Below are positions 15,851 to 23,702 of a DNA stretch of 29,719 bases, piece after piece. A program made the translations under genes and the position numbers. Every line of letters starts with the position of its first letter. The first letter of the stretch is position 1. Location: NCBI GenBank assembly GCA_965660875.1, contig CBFIBQ010000038.1, positions 1 to 29,719 on the forward strand, given 5' to 3'. The DNA comes from UBA6770 sp965660875 (lineage in GTDB: Bacteria; Bacteroidota; Bacteroidia; Flavobacteriales_G; Salibacteraceae). A model generated the notes under the pieces. That model saw only the letters and a list, made by a program, of their open reading frames with translations, was not told where the DNA came from and made no database searches.

Positions 15851-17053
15851 TCAGTTTTTTTGAATGGAAAATTTAAACGTACTGCCCACTCCTATTTCAG
15901 AGTCAACTTCAATTTCACCACCAAGCTTGCTTATGATATTTTTTACCGAGGCTAAACCAATTCCTGAACCGATCTTGCCATACCGGTCTTGCGTACCAAC
16001 AATGCTGAAAAGATTAAAGATTTTATCTAAGTAATCTTTCGGTATTCCTTCTCCATTGTCATTCACTGAAAACAAATACCGGGTATCATTCTCCCTAACT
16101 TTAATGGACACTTTTATTTCTTCCTTTTTATTGTACTTTTTTGCATTCGTAACCAAATTGACAAAAACCTGCATTAAAGCCGATTTATTGGTCACAATTA
16201 CTTTGCAATTTTCCTCTAGTTTAAAATGAATGTTTTGGTCAGGGTCAACAATATTTTTTAATTCGTTAAAGAAGTCCTGAACCACAACTTCTTGTGTTCT
16301 GTTTTCATTTAATTCTTCACTCTCATAGTAAGTTAAAAGTCCATCAATGTAATTCTTTAATGAAAAAGCAGATGATTTAAGGTAATCTAAGTATTTCTCA
16401 GACTCGGCATTGAGGTGACCTTTGTTTTCAGCTGCAAGAAGTTCCGTCAAAGAAGTAATATTTGCTAAGGGAGATTTTAGGTCGTGCGAAACAATCTTCG
16501 CAAACTTTTTCAAGTTTTGGTTCCTTTTTTTCAGTTTATCCTTTAGCTCTGTCAATTTTATATTTTGATACCGCTGCTCAAATAAATTGGTTACCTGTTT
16601 GGCCATTGCTAGCAAGGCCTTTTTTTGGGCTTCGGTAAGTGTTCTAGGTTTGGTATCGTAAACACAAAGGGTTCCCAGTTTATACCCGTCAGAGTTAATT
16701 AGTGTTGCTCCAGCATAAAATATTGCGTTATGATCAGTAACCAAAGGGTTGTCGTGAAATCGTTTATCCACTCTAGAATCTTCAACAATAGTTATTGGAG
16801 CATCAGAATTGATAGCATGGCCGCAAAAAGATATGTTTCTAGGCGATTCATTGAGCGGAAATCCATGATGCGATTTCAAGAAATTACGCTCTTTATCCAA
16901 TAAAGTGACTAAGGATATTGGGACATCACAAATGTGCGCCATAAGTGCCGTAATGTTATCGTAACTCTCTTCTGGCAATGTGTCCAACAACTCATACTTG
17001 TTTACCGCGCGCTGTCTTTCACTTTCGTTTTTAGGTAATTCGGGTGCTATCAT
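15851..17053 (-). CDS. GAF-domain sensor histidine kinase
   Basis: 400 residues, soluble, no membrane segment. Residues 25-160 form a GAF domain of the type FCGHAINSDAPITIVEDSRVDKRF and GTLCVYDTKPRTLT. A short coiled segment (160-185) leads to HisKA with His190 in VSHDLKSPLANI. HATPase_c (285-398) has N-box Asn303 in NLVTNAKKY, NDNGEGIP (331-338) and GSGIGLASVKNI (362-373). It lacks a receiver domain. It is transcribed alone, converging on the hybrid kinase, with no adjacent response regulator in its own direction. The lone CheY-like protein 4.3 kb away could be a partner but that is speculation. Confidence 0.93.
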   Translation of the reverse strand: MIAPELPKNESERQRAVNKYELLDTLPEESYDNITALMAHICDVPISLVTLLDKERNFLKSHHGFPLNESPRNISFCGHAINSDAPITIVEDSRVDKRFHDNPLVTDHNAIFYAGATLINSDGYKLGTLCVYDTKPRTLTEAQKKALLAMAKQVTNLFEQRYQNIKLTELKDKLKKRNQNLKKFAKIVSHDLKSPLANITSLTELLAAENKGHLNAESEKYLDYLKSSAFSLKNYIDGLLTYYESEELNENRTQEVVVQDFFNELKNIVDPDQNIHFKLEENCKVIVTNKSALMQVFVNLVTNAKKYNKKEEIKVSIKVRENDTRYLFSVNDNGEGIPKDYLDKIFNLFSIVGTQDRYGKIGSGIGLASVKNIISKLGGEIEVDSEIGVGSTFKFSIQKN

Positions 17054-17570
17054 CTGTTTCCAAATTTCGAGTGAATGTAAGCATCATTCTTCAATTGTCA
17101 AAAACTTCTCGGCACAATACTTTATGCGGATATGCGAGGAACCAACTGCAGCCATTCATCTAGAACAGCCAATGTATCAATACTCCGTTTTTACTTTGTG
17201 TTAATTTTAATAATACCTTTTGTTGAATTGTTACTTAGGTGTTCTTCTATCCTTGTAAATGAGTTTAAGCTATGGCATGTATAGCACTGCACTTCAGTTA
17301 TTCGGATAACTTAGGGTTACATTAAAGCGCACCCAACAAAAAAAGAAGCCGGCACACTTACTTAAACCAATCAAGAGTTATTAGTTTGATTTTGACCCAA
17401 CTAAAAATCCAGAGTAGCCCTCGCCAAGATTGTGAAATATCCTTTTACTTTTATCTGAGCAATAAACGAAGCTATTAGAACTTTCAACGACATTCGCCTC
17501 AAACCTTAATTTAAACGGTTGTAAGTGTTTAAAGGTGGAAGTTGCTGTTAACCCTAAGTTGTGCCACATT
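17054..17570. other. 517-bp divergent intergenic region without a recognisable gene
   Basis: It lies between the starts of the GAF kinase (-) and the Crp/Fnr gene (+). I see no convincing ORF or RNA. The only structure noted is a 12-bp inverted repeat, AACTTAGGGTTA at 17308-17319 and TAACCCTAAGTT at 17549-17560, about 230 bp apart, the second just before the crp-like start. The region presumably contains both promoters. Confidence 0.5.
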
Positions 17571-18152
17571 ATGGAACTAGAAAAAATCTTTACCGAAATT
17601 GGGAATACCTACTCCCCATTATCCGAAGAATGCCAACAGGAATTCATCAAAAAGTCCAAAATTAATAATTTCAAAAAAGGTGATATTGTCGTTCGAGAAG
17701 GTCAATATTCCCAAAAAGGTTACTTAATTCTTAAGGGTTCCGCTAGGGCTTATTATTTAAAGGATGGAAAAGATATCTCTGATTGGTTTACATTCGAAAA
17801 TCAGTTCATGGCACCTATTGTTAGCTTCTTTAGCAACCAGCCTAGTCCTCACTATGTAGAGTTTTTGGAAGAGTCCACAGTACTTGAGTTTTCTAAGGAA
17901 ACAGTAGATCAACTTTCAAGCAAGTTCCATGACTTAGAACGCTTTATTAGCAGGGTTGTCACTGAAACCATGTTAGGGCTATGTGAAAGGTTAAATACTG
18001 TTCAATTTGTAAAAGCAGATGAACGGTACAATCGTTTATTGCAAATTTACCCTGGAATTACGAATCGTGTTTCTTTAACACATATCGCTTCATATTTGGG
18101 TATTACATTAGAGACATTGAGCCGAATTAGAAACCCCAAAAACCGAATTTGA
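17571..18152 (+). CDS. Crp/Fnr family transcriptional regulator
   Basis: 193 residues from ATG 17571 (MELEKIFTEIGN), the standard length; the frame extends upstream but without family similarity. Residues 15-125 form the cyclic-nucleotide-binding-like beta-roll (FKKGDIVVREGQYSQKGYLILKG), then the dimer helix and a C-terminal helix-turn-helix, RVSLTHIASYLGITLETLSRIR (166-187). Only two cysteines (21 and 138) are present, so an FNR-type iron-sulphur cluster is not expected, and the ligand is unknown. The recognition helix has ETLSR (181-185), equivalent to the E..SR residues with which E. coli FNR contacts TTGAT half-sites. A perfect TTGAT-N4-ATCAA site overlaps the stop codon. Confidence 0.93.
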   Translation: MELEKIFTEIGNTYSPLSEECQQEFIKKSKINNFKKGDIVVREGQYSQKGYLILKGSARAYYLKDGKDISDWFTFENQFMAPIVSFFSNQPSPHYVEFLEESTVLEFSKETVDQLSSKFHDLERFISRVVTETMLGLCERLNTVQFVKADERYNRLLQIYPGITNRVSLTHIASYLGITLETLSRIRNPKNRI

Positions 18153-18163
18153 TTTACATCAAA
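18148..18163 (+). promoter_or_regulatory. FNR-type operator (TTTGATTTACATCAAA)
   Basis: A perfect palindrome with 6-bp arms that contains TTGAT-N4-ATCAA exactly. It covers the stop codon of the Crp/Fnr gene and lies about 30 bp upstream of a GACCTTTG -7-like element (18186-18193). Its centre would be near -43 of a start around 18199, close to a class II activator position. It probably controls the downstream reductase transcript. Confidence 0.65.
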
Positions 18164-18185
18164 TGATATTACTTTCTTCTAATTG

Positions 18186-18193
18186 ACCTTTGC
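18186..18193 (+). promoter_or_regulatory. GACCTTTG, a one-mismatch -7 element
   Basis: It matches TAnnTTTG except the first base, lies downstream of the FNR-type box and 13 nt before the short ORF at 18207. It is the best candidate promoter core for the reductase transcript. Confidence 0.35.
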
Positions 18194-18206
18194 CAAAAGG
18201 TTTAAA

Positions 18207-18296
18207 ATGAAAGTAAAGGAAGTTCAAATACAGTCAGTATGGGGGAACTGGTGGAGCCCAATTAGAAAGTGGTTTTTCCCTGCGTGGTTAATATAA
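18207..18296 (+). CDS. Possible 29-residue Trp-rich small protein
   Basis: ATG AAA GTA to TAA encodes a 29-residue peptide, MKVKEVQIQSV followed by WGNWWSPIRKWFFPAWLI. It has five tryptophans in 18 residues and an amphipathic, membrane-seeking look. It starts 13 nt after the promoter-like element and after AAGG. It could be a small membrane peptide, a leader peptide or the broken start of a larger gene. I recognise no family; coding status is uncertain. Confidence 0.25.
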   Translation: MKVKEVQIQSVWGNWWSPIRKWFFPAWLI

Positions 18297-18305
18297 GAAA
18301 CCACA

Positions 18306-18533
18306 GTGCGTTTTTATGACTATGCACTTTCTGTTTATTCTTACTCACTGCAGTTTGAAAGTAGCATTAGAGAAGGAGCATCACAAGTAATATCAATTTT
18401 AGCTAGTGTTGGCACTTTTATAGTATGCGCCGCTTTTTTAACCAATCCAGGCTGTTTAGCGCTGTATAACTTTTTTAAACCAAAAAAAATGTACAGCCCA
18501 TCTTTTGAAGCACAAATTCTAAAATACTTGTAA
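18306..18533 (+). CDS. Doubtful 75-residue ORF with one hydrophobic segment
   Basis: GTG start, 75 residues. A hydrophobic stretch (SILASVGTFIVCAAFLTN, about 29-47) could be a membrane helix, and the C-terminus is basic then polar. It begins 9 nt after the 29-residue frame and ends 6 nt before the reductase. The opposite strand is also open over the same bases, which weakens the case. It could equally be non-coding or decayed repeat DNA forming the reductase leader. Confidence 0.2.
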   Translation: MRFYDYALSVYSYSLQFESSIREGASQVISILASVGTFIVCAAFLTNPGCLALYNFFKPKKMYSPSFEAQILKYL

Positions 18534-18539
18534 AAATCA

Positions 18540-19118
18540 ATGAAAAATGTTTTAATAATAAATGGACACCCTGACAAGGAAAGCTTTTGTCATAGCCTTT
18601 CACAGTCTTATGTCAGAGGTGCAAGAAAAAGCAATGTTGAAATTAAGGAAATCAATATTTGCGAATTAGACTTCAACCCGAATTTACAATTTGGCTATAG
18701 AAAAAGAACAGAGCTTGAACCTGATTTAATAGAAGCTCAAGAAAAGTTAAAGTGGGCTGAACATTTGGTTTGGGTATATCCGGTTTGGTGGGGATCTTAC
18801 CCTGCAATTATGAAAGGTTTTTTGGATAGAGTACTCCTACCGGGATTTGCATTTAGCAAAAGACAAGATTCCTTATGGTGGGATAAGCATTTTACTGGGA
18901 AAACTGCGCGAATAATTTGCACAATGGATCAACCACCTTGGTACTATCGGTTGGTTTATAACAGTCCTAGTAGCAATGCTCTAAAAAAAGGAACTTTGCA
19001 CTTTATCGGGGTAAGGCAAGTACGTATTACATCTATTGGGCCTATTCGGCTGTCAAAAGAATCATTTAGAGTAAATTGGTTCAACAAAATTGAGAAACTA
19101 GGCCAAGATGGAAAATAA
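18540..19118 (+). CDS. Flavodoxin-fold NAD(P)H oxidoreductase
   Basis: 192 residues. It starts MKNVLIINGHPDKESFCHSL, the FMN/FAD phosphate loop of the NQO1/KefF/MdaB family, and has the characteristic LVWVYPVWWGSYPAIMKGFLDRVLLPGFAF block (76-105). Enzymes of this family transfer two electrons from NAD(P)H to quinones or similar acceptors through a bound flavin, protecting against quinone or oxidative stress; they are cytosolic dimers. The substrate here is unknown. It follows the Crp/Fnr gene on the same strand with an FNR-type operator between, so it is the likely target of that regulator. Confidence 0.9.
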   Translation: MKNVLIINGHPDKESFCHSLSQSYVRGARKSNVEIKEINICELDFNPNLQFGYRKRTELEPDLIEAQEKLKWAEHLVWVYPVWWGSYPAIMKGFLDRVLLPGFAFSKRQDSLWWDKHFTGKTARIICTMDQPPWYYRLVYNSPSSNALKKGTLHFIGVRQVRITSIGPIRLSKESFRVNWFNKIEKLGQDGK

Positions 19119-19129
19119 CCCAGCTCGTG

Positions 19130-19148
19130 GGCGATTGAATCGCGTTCG
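19130..19148 (+). repeat. GGCGATT-AATCGC palindrome shared with 15485-15503
   Basis: GGCGATTGAATCGCGTTCG here and GGCGATTAAATCGCCTTCG at 15485 differ at two positions. Both sit just after the 3' end of a plus-strand gene (12 and 26 nt) and mark the left edge of the duplicated elements. Confidence 0.6.
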
Positions 19149-19209
19149 ACTTATTTCTATTGACTGGAGCTGATTTAGCCATTCGATACAAACTCAAAGT
19201 AATGCATTA

Positions 19210-19330
19210 AGCCCCTTCCGTCTCGTTCCTCGACACCTTCCCCAGCGGGGAAGGATGAAATAGTACTAGTTTATTTATGTCCCCTCCAACGGGAGGGGTG
19301 TCACGCCAGAAGCGTGACGGGGAGGGTTTA
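19210..19330 (+). repeat. Hairpin-rich direct repeat, copy B (121 bp)
   Basis: Gap-free partner of 15633-15753, about 96 percent identical by eye. The hairpins are CCTTCCCC-AGC-GGGGAAGG (19236-19254), CCCCTCC-AACG-GGAGGGG (19281-19298) and TCACGC-CAGAA-GCGTGA (19301-19317). It lies between the reductase (+) and ettA (-), ending 8 nt from the ettA stop, so it may serve as a bidirectional transcript end. Confidence 0.85.
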
Positions 19331-19338
19331 TTATAATC

Positions 19339-21027
19339 CTAACCCCTAACCAACTTCTTATACTTCAATCGAGTAGGTTGTGCATCGCCCAAACGCTTCC
19401 GTTTATTCTCTTCGTATTCGGAGTAACTGCCTTCAAAGTATTTTACTTGTGAGTCGCCCTCGAAAGCTAAAATGTGCGTACAAATTCGGTCTAAAAACCA
19501 TCTGTCGTGAGAGATAACTACTGCACATCCTGCAAAGTTCTCCAAGGCTTCTTCCAACGCGCGGAGGGTATTTACATCAATATCGTTGGTAGGCTCATCC
19601 AACAACAACACGTTGGCCTCCATTTTTAATGTGATGGCCAAGTGTAATCTGTTACGCTCGCCACCAGAGAGTACGTTCACTTTTTTCTGCTGGTCTGCAC
19701 CACCAAAATTGAACTTAGTACAGTAGGCTCTTGCATTGATTTTATTGTTTCCAATTTCTATCCAATCTGCCCCGCCAGAAAGTACATCGTACACCGTTTT
19801 CTCCGGGTCAATATCTGCATGCGATTGGTCTACGTATGCAACTTTAACCGTCTCCCCTACTTTAAACTCACCCGAATTGGGTTCCTCCAATCCCATAATC
19901 ATGCGAAACAGCGTGGTTTTACCCGCACCATTTGGACCAATGATACCTACAATGCCGTTAGGTGGTAATTTGAAGTCTAGGTTTTCGTACAACAGCCTGT
20001 CGTCGTAGCCTTTAGAAACGTCAACGGCTTCAATAACCTCAGCGCCCAAACGCGGCCCAGGTGGAATAAAGATTTCTAGGTTTTCCATTTTATCCTTACC
20101 CTCTTCATTCACCATTTTCTCGTAATTGGCAATACGGGCTTTCGATTTACTCTGACGTGCTTTTGGTGCCATACGCACCCATTCCAATTCGCGCTCCAGT
20201 GTTTTTCTACGTTTGCTTTCCGATTTTTCTTCTTGAGCCATGCGCTTGGTTTTTTGATCCAACCAAGAAGAGTAATTTCCTTTCCACGGAATGCCTTGTC
20301 CTCTATCCAATTCTAGAATCCAGCCGGCTACGTTATCCAAGAAGTATCTATCGTGGGTAATCGCAATTACGGTTCCTTTATACTGTTGTAAGTGCTGCTC
20401 CAACCAATACACCGATTCAGCATCCAAATGGTTGGTAGGCTCATCAAGCAAGAGAATATCCGGTTCTTGTAACAACAAACGACACAGCGCCACTCGACGG
20501 CGTTCACCTCCCGATAGGTTTTTGACGTTGGCGTCAGATTCCGGACAGCGCAAGGCGTCCATCGCAATTTCTAATTTGGTATCCAGTTCCCAAGCGTTGT
20601 GTTGTTCGATAAGGTCGTTAAGTTTCCCTTGGCGCTCAATGAGTTTCTCCATTTTGTCAGGGTCTTCCATTACCGCGGGGTCCATAAAGGCGTTGTTTAC
20701 CTCTTCGTATTCCTTAAGCACATCAACCACTTCTTGCACACCTTCTTTAACGACCTCAATCACCGTTTTAGAATCGTCCATTTGGGGTTCTTGCTCAAGG
20801 TAACCCACAGAATAACCTTCGGAGAAAGAAATATCGCCTTGAAAGGATTTCTCCTCTCCAGCGATGATCCGCATCAAGGTAGATTTACCCGAGCCGTTGA
20901 GTCCTATGATTCCAATCTTAGCTCCGTAGAAAAACGACAAATGAATGTTTTTTAGAATTTGTTTTTGGGGTGGAATCACTTTAGAGATTCCGTTCATACT
21001 AAAAATTACTTTCTTATCGTCTGACAT
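19339..21027 (-). CDS. ettA: Energy-dependent translational throttle protein EttA (ABC-F)
   Basis: 562 residues from ATG 21027 (MSDDKKVIFSMNGISKVIPPQKQILKNI), matching the EttA N-terminus; ten more codons are open upstream but are not expected. Two ABC cassettes are present: Walker A GLNGSGKST (42-50) and GPNGAGKTT, signatures LSGGERRRVALCRLL and LSGGERNRLHLAITL, Walker B ILLLDEPTNHLD and VLLLDEPTNDID. The arm/linker region contains the charged LERELEWVRMAPKARQSKSKARI. There are no membrane domains. EttA binds the ribosomal E site and gates the first peptide bond according to ATP/ADP level. The last ten codons also occur, as a relic, 3.6 kb away next to repeat copy A. Confidence 0.95.
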   Translation of the reverse strand: MSDDKKVIFSMNGISKVIPPQKQILKNIHLSFFYGAKIGIIGLNGSGKSTLMRIIAGEEKSFQGDISFSEGYSVGYLEQEPQMDDSKTVIEVVKEGVQEVVDVLKEYEEVNNAFMDPAVMEDPDKMEKLIERQGKLNDLIEQHNAWELDTKLEIAMDALRCPESDANVKNLSGGERRRVALCRLLLQEPDILLLDEPTNHLDAESVYWLEQHLQQYKGTVIAITHDRYFLDNVAGWILELDRGQGIPWKGNYSSWLDQKTKRMAQEEKSESKRRKTLERELEWVRMAPKARQSKSKARIANYEKMVNEEGKDKMENLEIFIPPGPRLGAEVIEAVDVSKGYDDRLLYENLDFKLPPNGIVGIIGPNGAGKTTLFRMIMGLEEPNSGEFKVGETVKVAYVDQSHADIDPEKTVYDVLSGGADWIEIGNNKINARAYCTKFNFGGADQQKKVNVLSGGERNRLHLAITLKMEANVLLLDEPTNDIDVNTLRALEEALENFAGCAVVISHDRWFLDRICTHILAFEGDSQVKYFEGSYSEYEENKRKRLGDAQPTRLKYKKLVRG

Positions 21028-21054
21028 AGTTTTGCTGTTTGAATTAACGGGAGT

Positions 21055-21062
21055 CAAATGTA
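21055..21062 (-). promoter_or_regulatory. Bacteroidota -7 element (TACATTTG) for ettA
   Basis: The minus strand reads TACATTTG ending 27 nt before the ettA ATG, an exact TAnnTTTG match with leader length like those of pckA and the DUF4476 gene. Confidence 0.55.
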
Positions 21063-21165
21063 ATTTTTAGAGTTGGGAAAAGAAAATAGTTAACGCACAT
21101 TAATACGTTCAGAAATTTCGTTAATCGATTAGAGTGTATCTAGTGCTTATTATACTTTGGTAAGT

Positions 21166-21693
21166 ATGAATACAAAAACAACAGCAGCAATTGTTATACT
21201 GAGTGCAATAGCCAGTTTAGTGGGTTTTGTAATGATGTATGCCATGCCTCATTCCCCAATCAGTTCTAAATTAGCACTTGGTGGCTCAGCCATTAGCCAA
21301 TTGTCATCCATACTTTACCTATGGCCGTCCTCCACAATTACCCAAAAAAAAGTTTGGAAATTTATAGTTGGTGCCATCGTACTTACACTTGTGGGTAGTT
21401 ATCTGAATCAGTTCTCCAAAACTTGGGGAGCCAGTTTATCTTTCATTGGCTATGTGGGAGTAATCGGTTTGTATTTCATTCATTTTGTACAAAAAAAGCT
21501 GAGGAGCAAGTTGGATATCGTAAAGCTCATGTGGGTGGTTCTGACTTATTTACTGATCATGTTAAATGCGCTGTCTTCCAACATTCCAACCAACTTAGAA
21601 TACCTTACTACACCCTTGCTGTGGTACGGGGCTTACCTTTTTTATTTGCAAAAAGAAAATGCCGATTCAGATCGAACCCGCGCTGGTTGGTAA
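21166..21693 (+). CDS. Uncharacterised integral membrane protein
   Basis: 175 residues from ATG 21166. Four to six hydrophobic segments are visible: AAIVILSAIASLVGFVMMYA (6-25), ALGGSAISQLSSILYLW (38-54), FIVGAIVLTLVGSYL (68-82), FIGYVGVIGLYFIHF (94-108), LMWVVLTYLLIMLNAL (120-135) and a shorter one near 148-160. The C-terminus is short and polar. I recognise no family. It is divergent from ettA and its stop lies 12 nt from the stop of the convergent MFS gene. Confidence 0.75.
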   Translation: MNTKTTAAIVILSAIASLVGFVMMYAMPHSPISSKLALGGSAISQLSSILYLWPSSTITQKKVWKFIVGAIVLTLVGSYLNQFSKTWGASLSFIGYVGVIGLYFIHFVQKKLRSKLDIVKLMWVVLTYLLIMLNALSSNIPTNLEYLTTPLLWYGAYLFYLQKENADSDRTRAGW

Positions 21694-21705
21694 GCTGAAT
21701 TGGAA

Positions 21706-22914
21706 TCATTTCATTTTGTGAAACATCCAAGCACAAAGTAATCCAATGGCACTAAAAACTGCCAGCGTACCAAAAACGTATTGATGCCCAGTTATACCCG
21801 GAAAACTATCCAATAGCACACCCATTAGCGGACTCATAAAAACATCTGGTGTAAATCCCAACACAGAAATTACCCCAACAGCCGTTCCCGTTTTGGCATA
21901 ATTAATTTTTGTGTCGCCCATGATGGCAAAATAAACCCCACGCATTCCGTAAATACCCACGGCAATAGCCGATAAGTTCAACACACTAAAGAGCACTCCA
22001 CCTCCAATCCCTGAAAAGAGCAGTAAGCCACCAAAAAACGAAATGAGAAAACACCCAATAATGACACGAGCACCTGAAATTTTATCGGCCAGTATGCCTG
22101 CCGCCAAAGCAAATAAAGGGCGCAACCAAGCCGCTCCGGTTCCTAGCATGGAGGATTTGACTTCGTCAAATCCCAAGACATCTTGAGCGAATAAGGAAAA
22201 ATCATCGGTTATTTTATATCCTGCGTAGGCACAGATCACGATAATGGATTGTAGCCACAGTTTTTTGTTTTTGAATAAAGAAAACAGTTCGCCAGAACTT
22301 GAGGTCGACATACTATCGGATTGGGCTTTGGGCAACCTAAAATAAACCAATATGCCTGCTAAAAAAGTTACACTGCTGGTGACCAGCAAGACTCGATTAA
22401 ACGAAGTCACGTTATCCATTCCCGAGTCATTCATTTGGCTCGCAAACACCGCTACACCAATCGTTCCCATAATGGCGGCTAATGTTCCTCTGCCGAATTC
22501 CAACCAACCAAATGCTTTGCCTTGAGCTACCGCTCCGCCCCATAGTCGAGTAGACTTAATCAACGCTGCCCAAAAGAACAGGATGGTAGTGCAGCCCCAA
22601 TAGCCATACAACCACATGCCCATTAAGTCGGGATCTATTGAAACCGCAAATCCGCCAATGGCAGTGAGAATCAATCCTAAACCCATCAATAGTTTGGGTT
22701 GGTATCTATCGGCTAAAGGACCTCCTAATACGTAGGAAATCATTGCAACGATTCCGTACATGGAGAAGTAACTGCCCAACTCGGTGTTAGATATTTCATA
22801 CACCGAGAGCATTGATGGCCTAAAGATCCTAGGAATAATGAAGGGCAAAAAGAATACGGCTTCACCTGCTAAAATGAGCAGTAACAGTGCGTAAGAATTT
22901 TTACCATTTTTCAT
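21706..22914 (-). CDS. MFS transporter
   Basis: 402 residues from ATG 22914 (MKNGKNSYALLLLILAGEAVFFLPF); the frame is open nine codons further but those lack family sense. Twelve hydrophobic segments are visible. The loop 2-3 motif GGPLADRYQPKLLMGLGLIL fits the MFS motif G-x-L-x-D-R. A second repeat of this motif, GILADKISGARVIIGCFL, lies in the second half. It resembles sugar-phosphate or organic-anion type MFS carriers, but the substrate cannot be assigned. It is convergent with the small membrane protein gene and divergent from the next gene. Confidence 0.9.
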   Translation of the reverse strand: MKNGKNSYALLLLILAGEAVFFLPFIIPRIFRPSMLSVYEISNTELGSYFSMYGIVAMISYVLGGPLADRYQPKLLMGLGLILTAIGGFAVSIDPDLMGMWLYGYWGCTTILFFWAALIKSTRLWGGAVAQGKAFGWLEFGRGTLAAIMGTIGVAVFASQMNDSGMDNVTSFNRVLLVTSSVTFLAGILVYFRLPKAQSDSMSTSSSGELFSLFKNKKLWLQSIIVICAYAGYKITDDFSLFAQDVLGFDEVKSSMLGTGAAWLRPLFALAAGILADKISGARVIIGCFLISFFGGLLLFSGIGGGVLFSVLNLSAIAVGIYGMRGVYFAIMGDTKINYAKTGTAVGVISVLGFTPDVFMSPLMGVLLDSFPGITGHQYVFGTLAVFSAIGLLCAWMFHKMK

Positions 22915-23070
22915 AGAAATCTTCAAAAAGTAAAAATGCACATGTTTGGTTGAAAGTAAAGAAATAACTCAATAAAAGAATTATGAATTCCCGTTTTCGC
23001 GGAAATGACCATAGGAGAAAAACAGCGATCAGAACTGACGATAATCAATTATCAATTTAAAAAGTCAGTC

Positions 23071-23078
23071 TATATTCG
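23071..23078 (+). promoter_or_regulatory. TATATTCG -7-like element abutting ATG 23086
   Basis: TATATTCG fits TAnnTTYG and ends 7 nt before ATG 23086. This helps decide that start, because it lies inside the longer open frame from 23005. Confidence 0.35.
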
Positions 23079-23085
23079 GGTCGAA

Positions 23086-23598
23086 ATGAAAGTACCACCA
23101 CAGGAAGAATTATCGCTTAGGGAAATTCGCCCAAGATTCAGTCAAGATGTTGACTACACCTTTGAAGAATTGAAGGCCCTTTTAGAAAAAGGCTTAGCCG
23201 AACACAATGCACCTGTAACAGGAAAAGTACACCGTGGGTATGCTTCCTTTTTTATCCCCGTTAAGGACCAACACTACTGGTCACCGCAACTATCGGTAAC
23301 TTTTGAAGCAGCTGAAAACGGTACGCACATTCGGGGATTGTATGGACCAAAACCATCGGTATGGACTTTACTCATGTTTTTTTATGCCATTGTTGGTTTT
23401 GCTAGTGTGGTAGTAACCATTATGGGATTTGGCTTACAGTCACTGAACAAAGACGGAAGCATATTATGGGCATTACCCTTTTTAATTGCGGCATTTTTTT
23501 CAATTTATGCCGTGGGTTATTTTGGAAAGAAAAAAGGCTACGACCAAATTGTGGTTATCCACAATTTCTTTGAAAAATCCATTGGAGAAGAGTTTTAA
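23086..23598 (+). CDS. Uncharacterised protein with two C-terminal membrane helices
   Basis: 170 residues from ATG 23086 (MKVPPQEELSLREIRPRFSQDVDYTFEELKALLEKGLAEHN). An ATG at 23005 would add 27 residues of no clear character, and a promoter-like element lies between the two starts. Residues 1-90 form a soluble domain with helix then beta strands (HRGYASFFIPVKDQHYWSPQLSVTFEAAENGTHIRGLYGP). Two hydrophobic helices follow (about 98-118 and 127-145), then a short polar tail. The order suggests a small cytosolic domain anchored by a hairpin. No family recognised. Confidence 0.72.
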   Translation: MKVPPQEELSLREIRPRFSQDVDYTFEELKALLEKGLAEHNAPVTGKVHRGYASFFIPVKDQHYWSPQLSVTFEAAENGTHIRGLYGPKPSVWTLLMFFYAIVGFASVVVTIMGFGLQSLNKDGSILWALPFLIAAFFSIYAVGYFGKKKGYDQIVVIHNFFEKSIGEEF

Positions 23599-23675
23599 TG
23601 CTGGTTGGGGCAATCTCAATCGTATAAACATTTCTGTGCTAATATGTCACTCATAAAAGGCATACTTTATCTTGC

Positions 23676-23683
23676 TAAATTTG
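23676..23683 (+). promoter_or_regulatory. Bacteroidota -7 element (TAAATTTG) for the T9SS cargo gene
   Basis: TAAATTTG matches TAnnTTTG and ends 19 nt before ATG 23703. No clear TTG -33 partner is seen. Confidence 0.5.
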
Positions 23684-23702
23684 TAGTAATAAATTAAACC
23701 CT

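Noticed and set aside
17308..17560. 12-bp inverted repeat (AACTTAGGGTTA / TAACCCTAAGTT) as a regulatory loop or element end
   Set aside because: The two halves are 230 bp apart, no extension beyond 12 bp exists, and one such match in a 30-kb AT-rich window is not surprising.
20291..20803. 170-residue Ser-rich plus-strand frame inside ettA
   Set aside because: Antisense shadow of the ABC cassette coding region; low-complexity Ser/Thr composition arises from the complementary strand.
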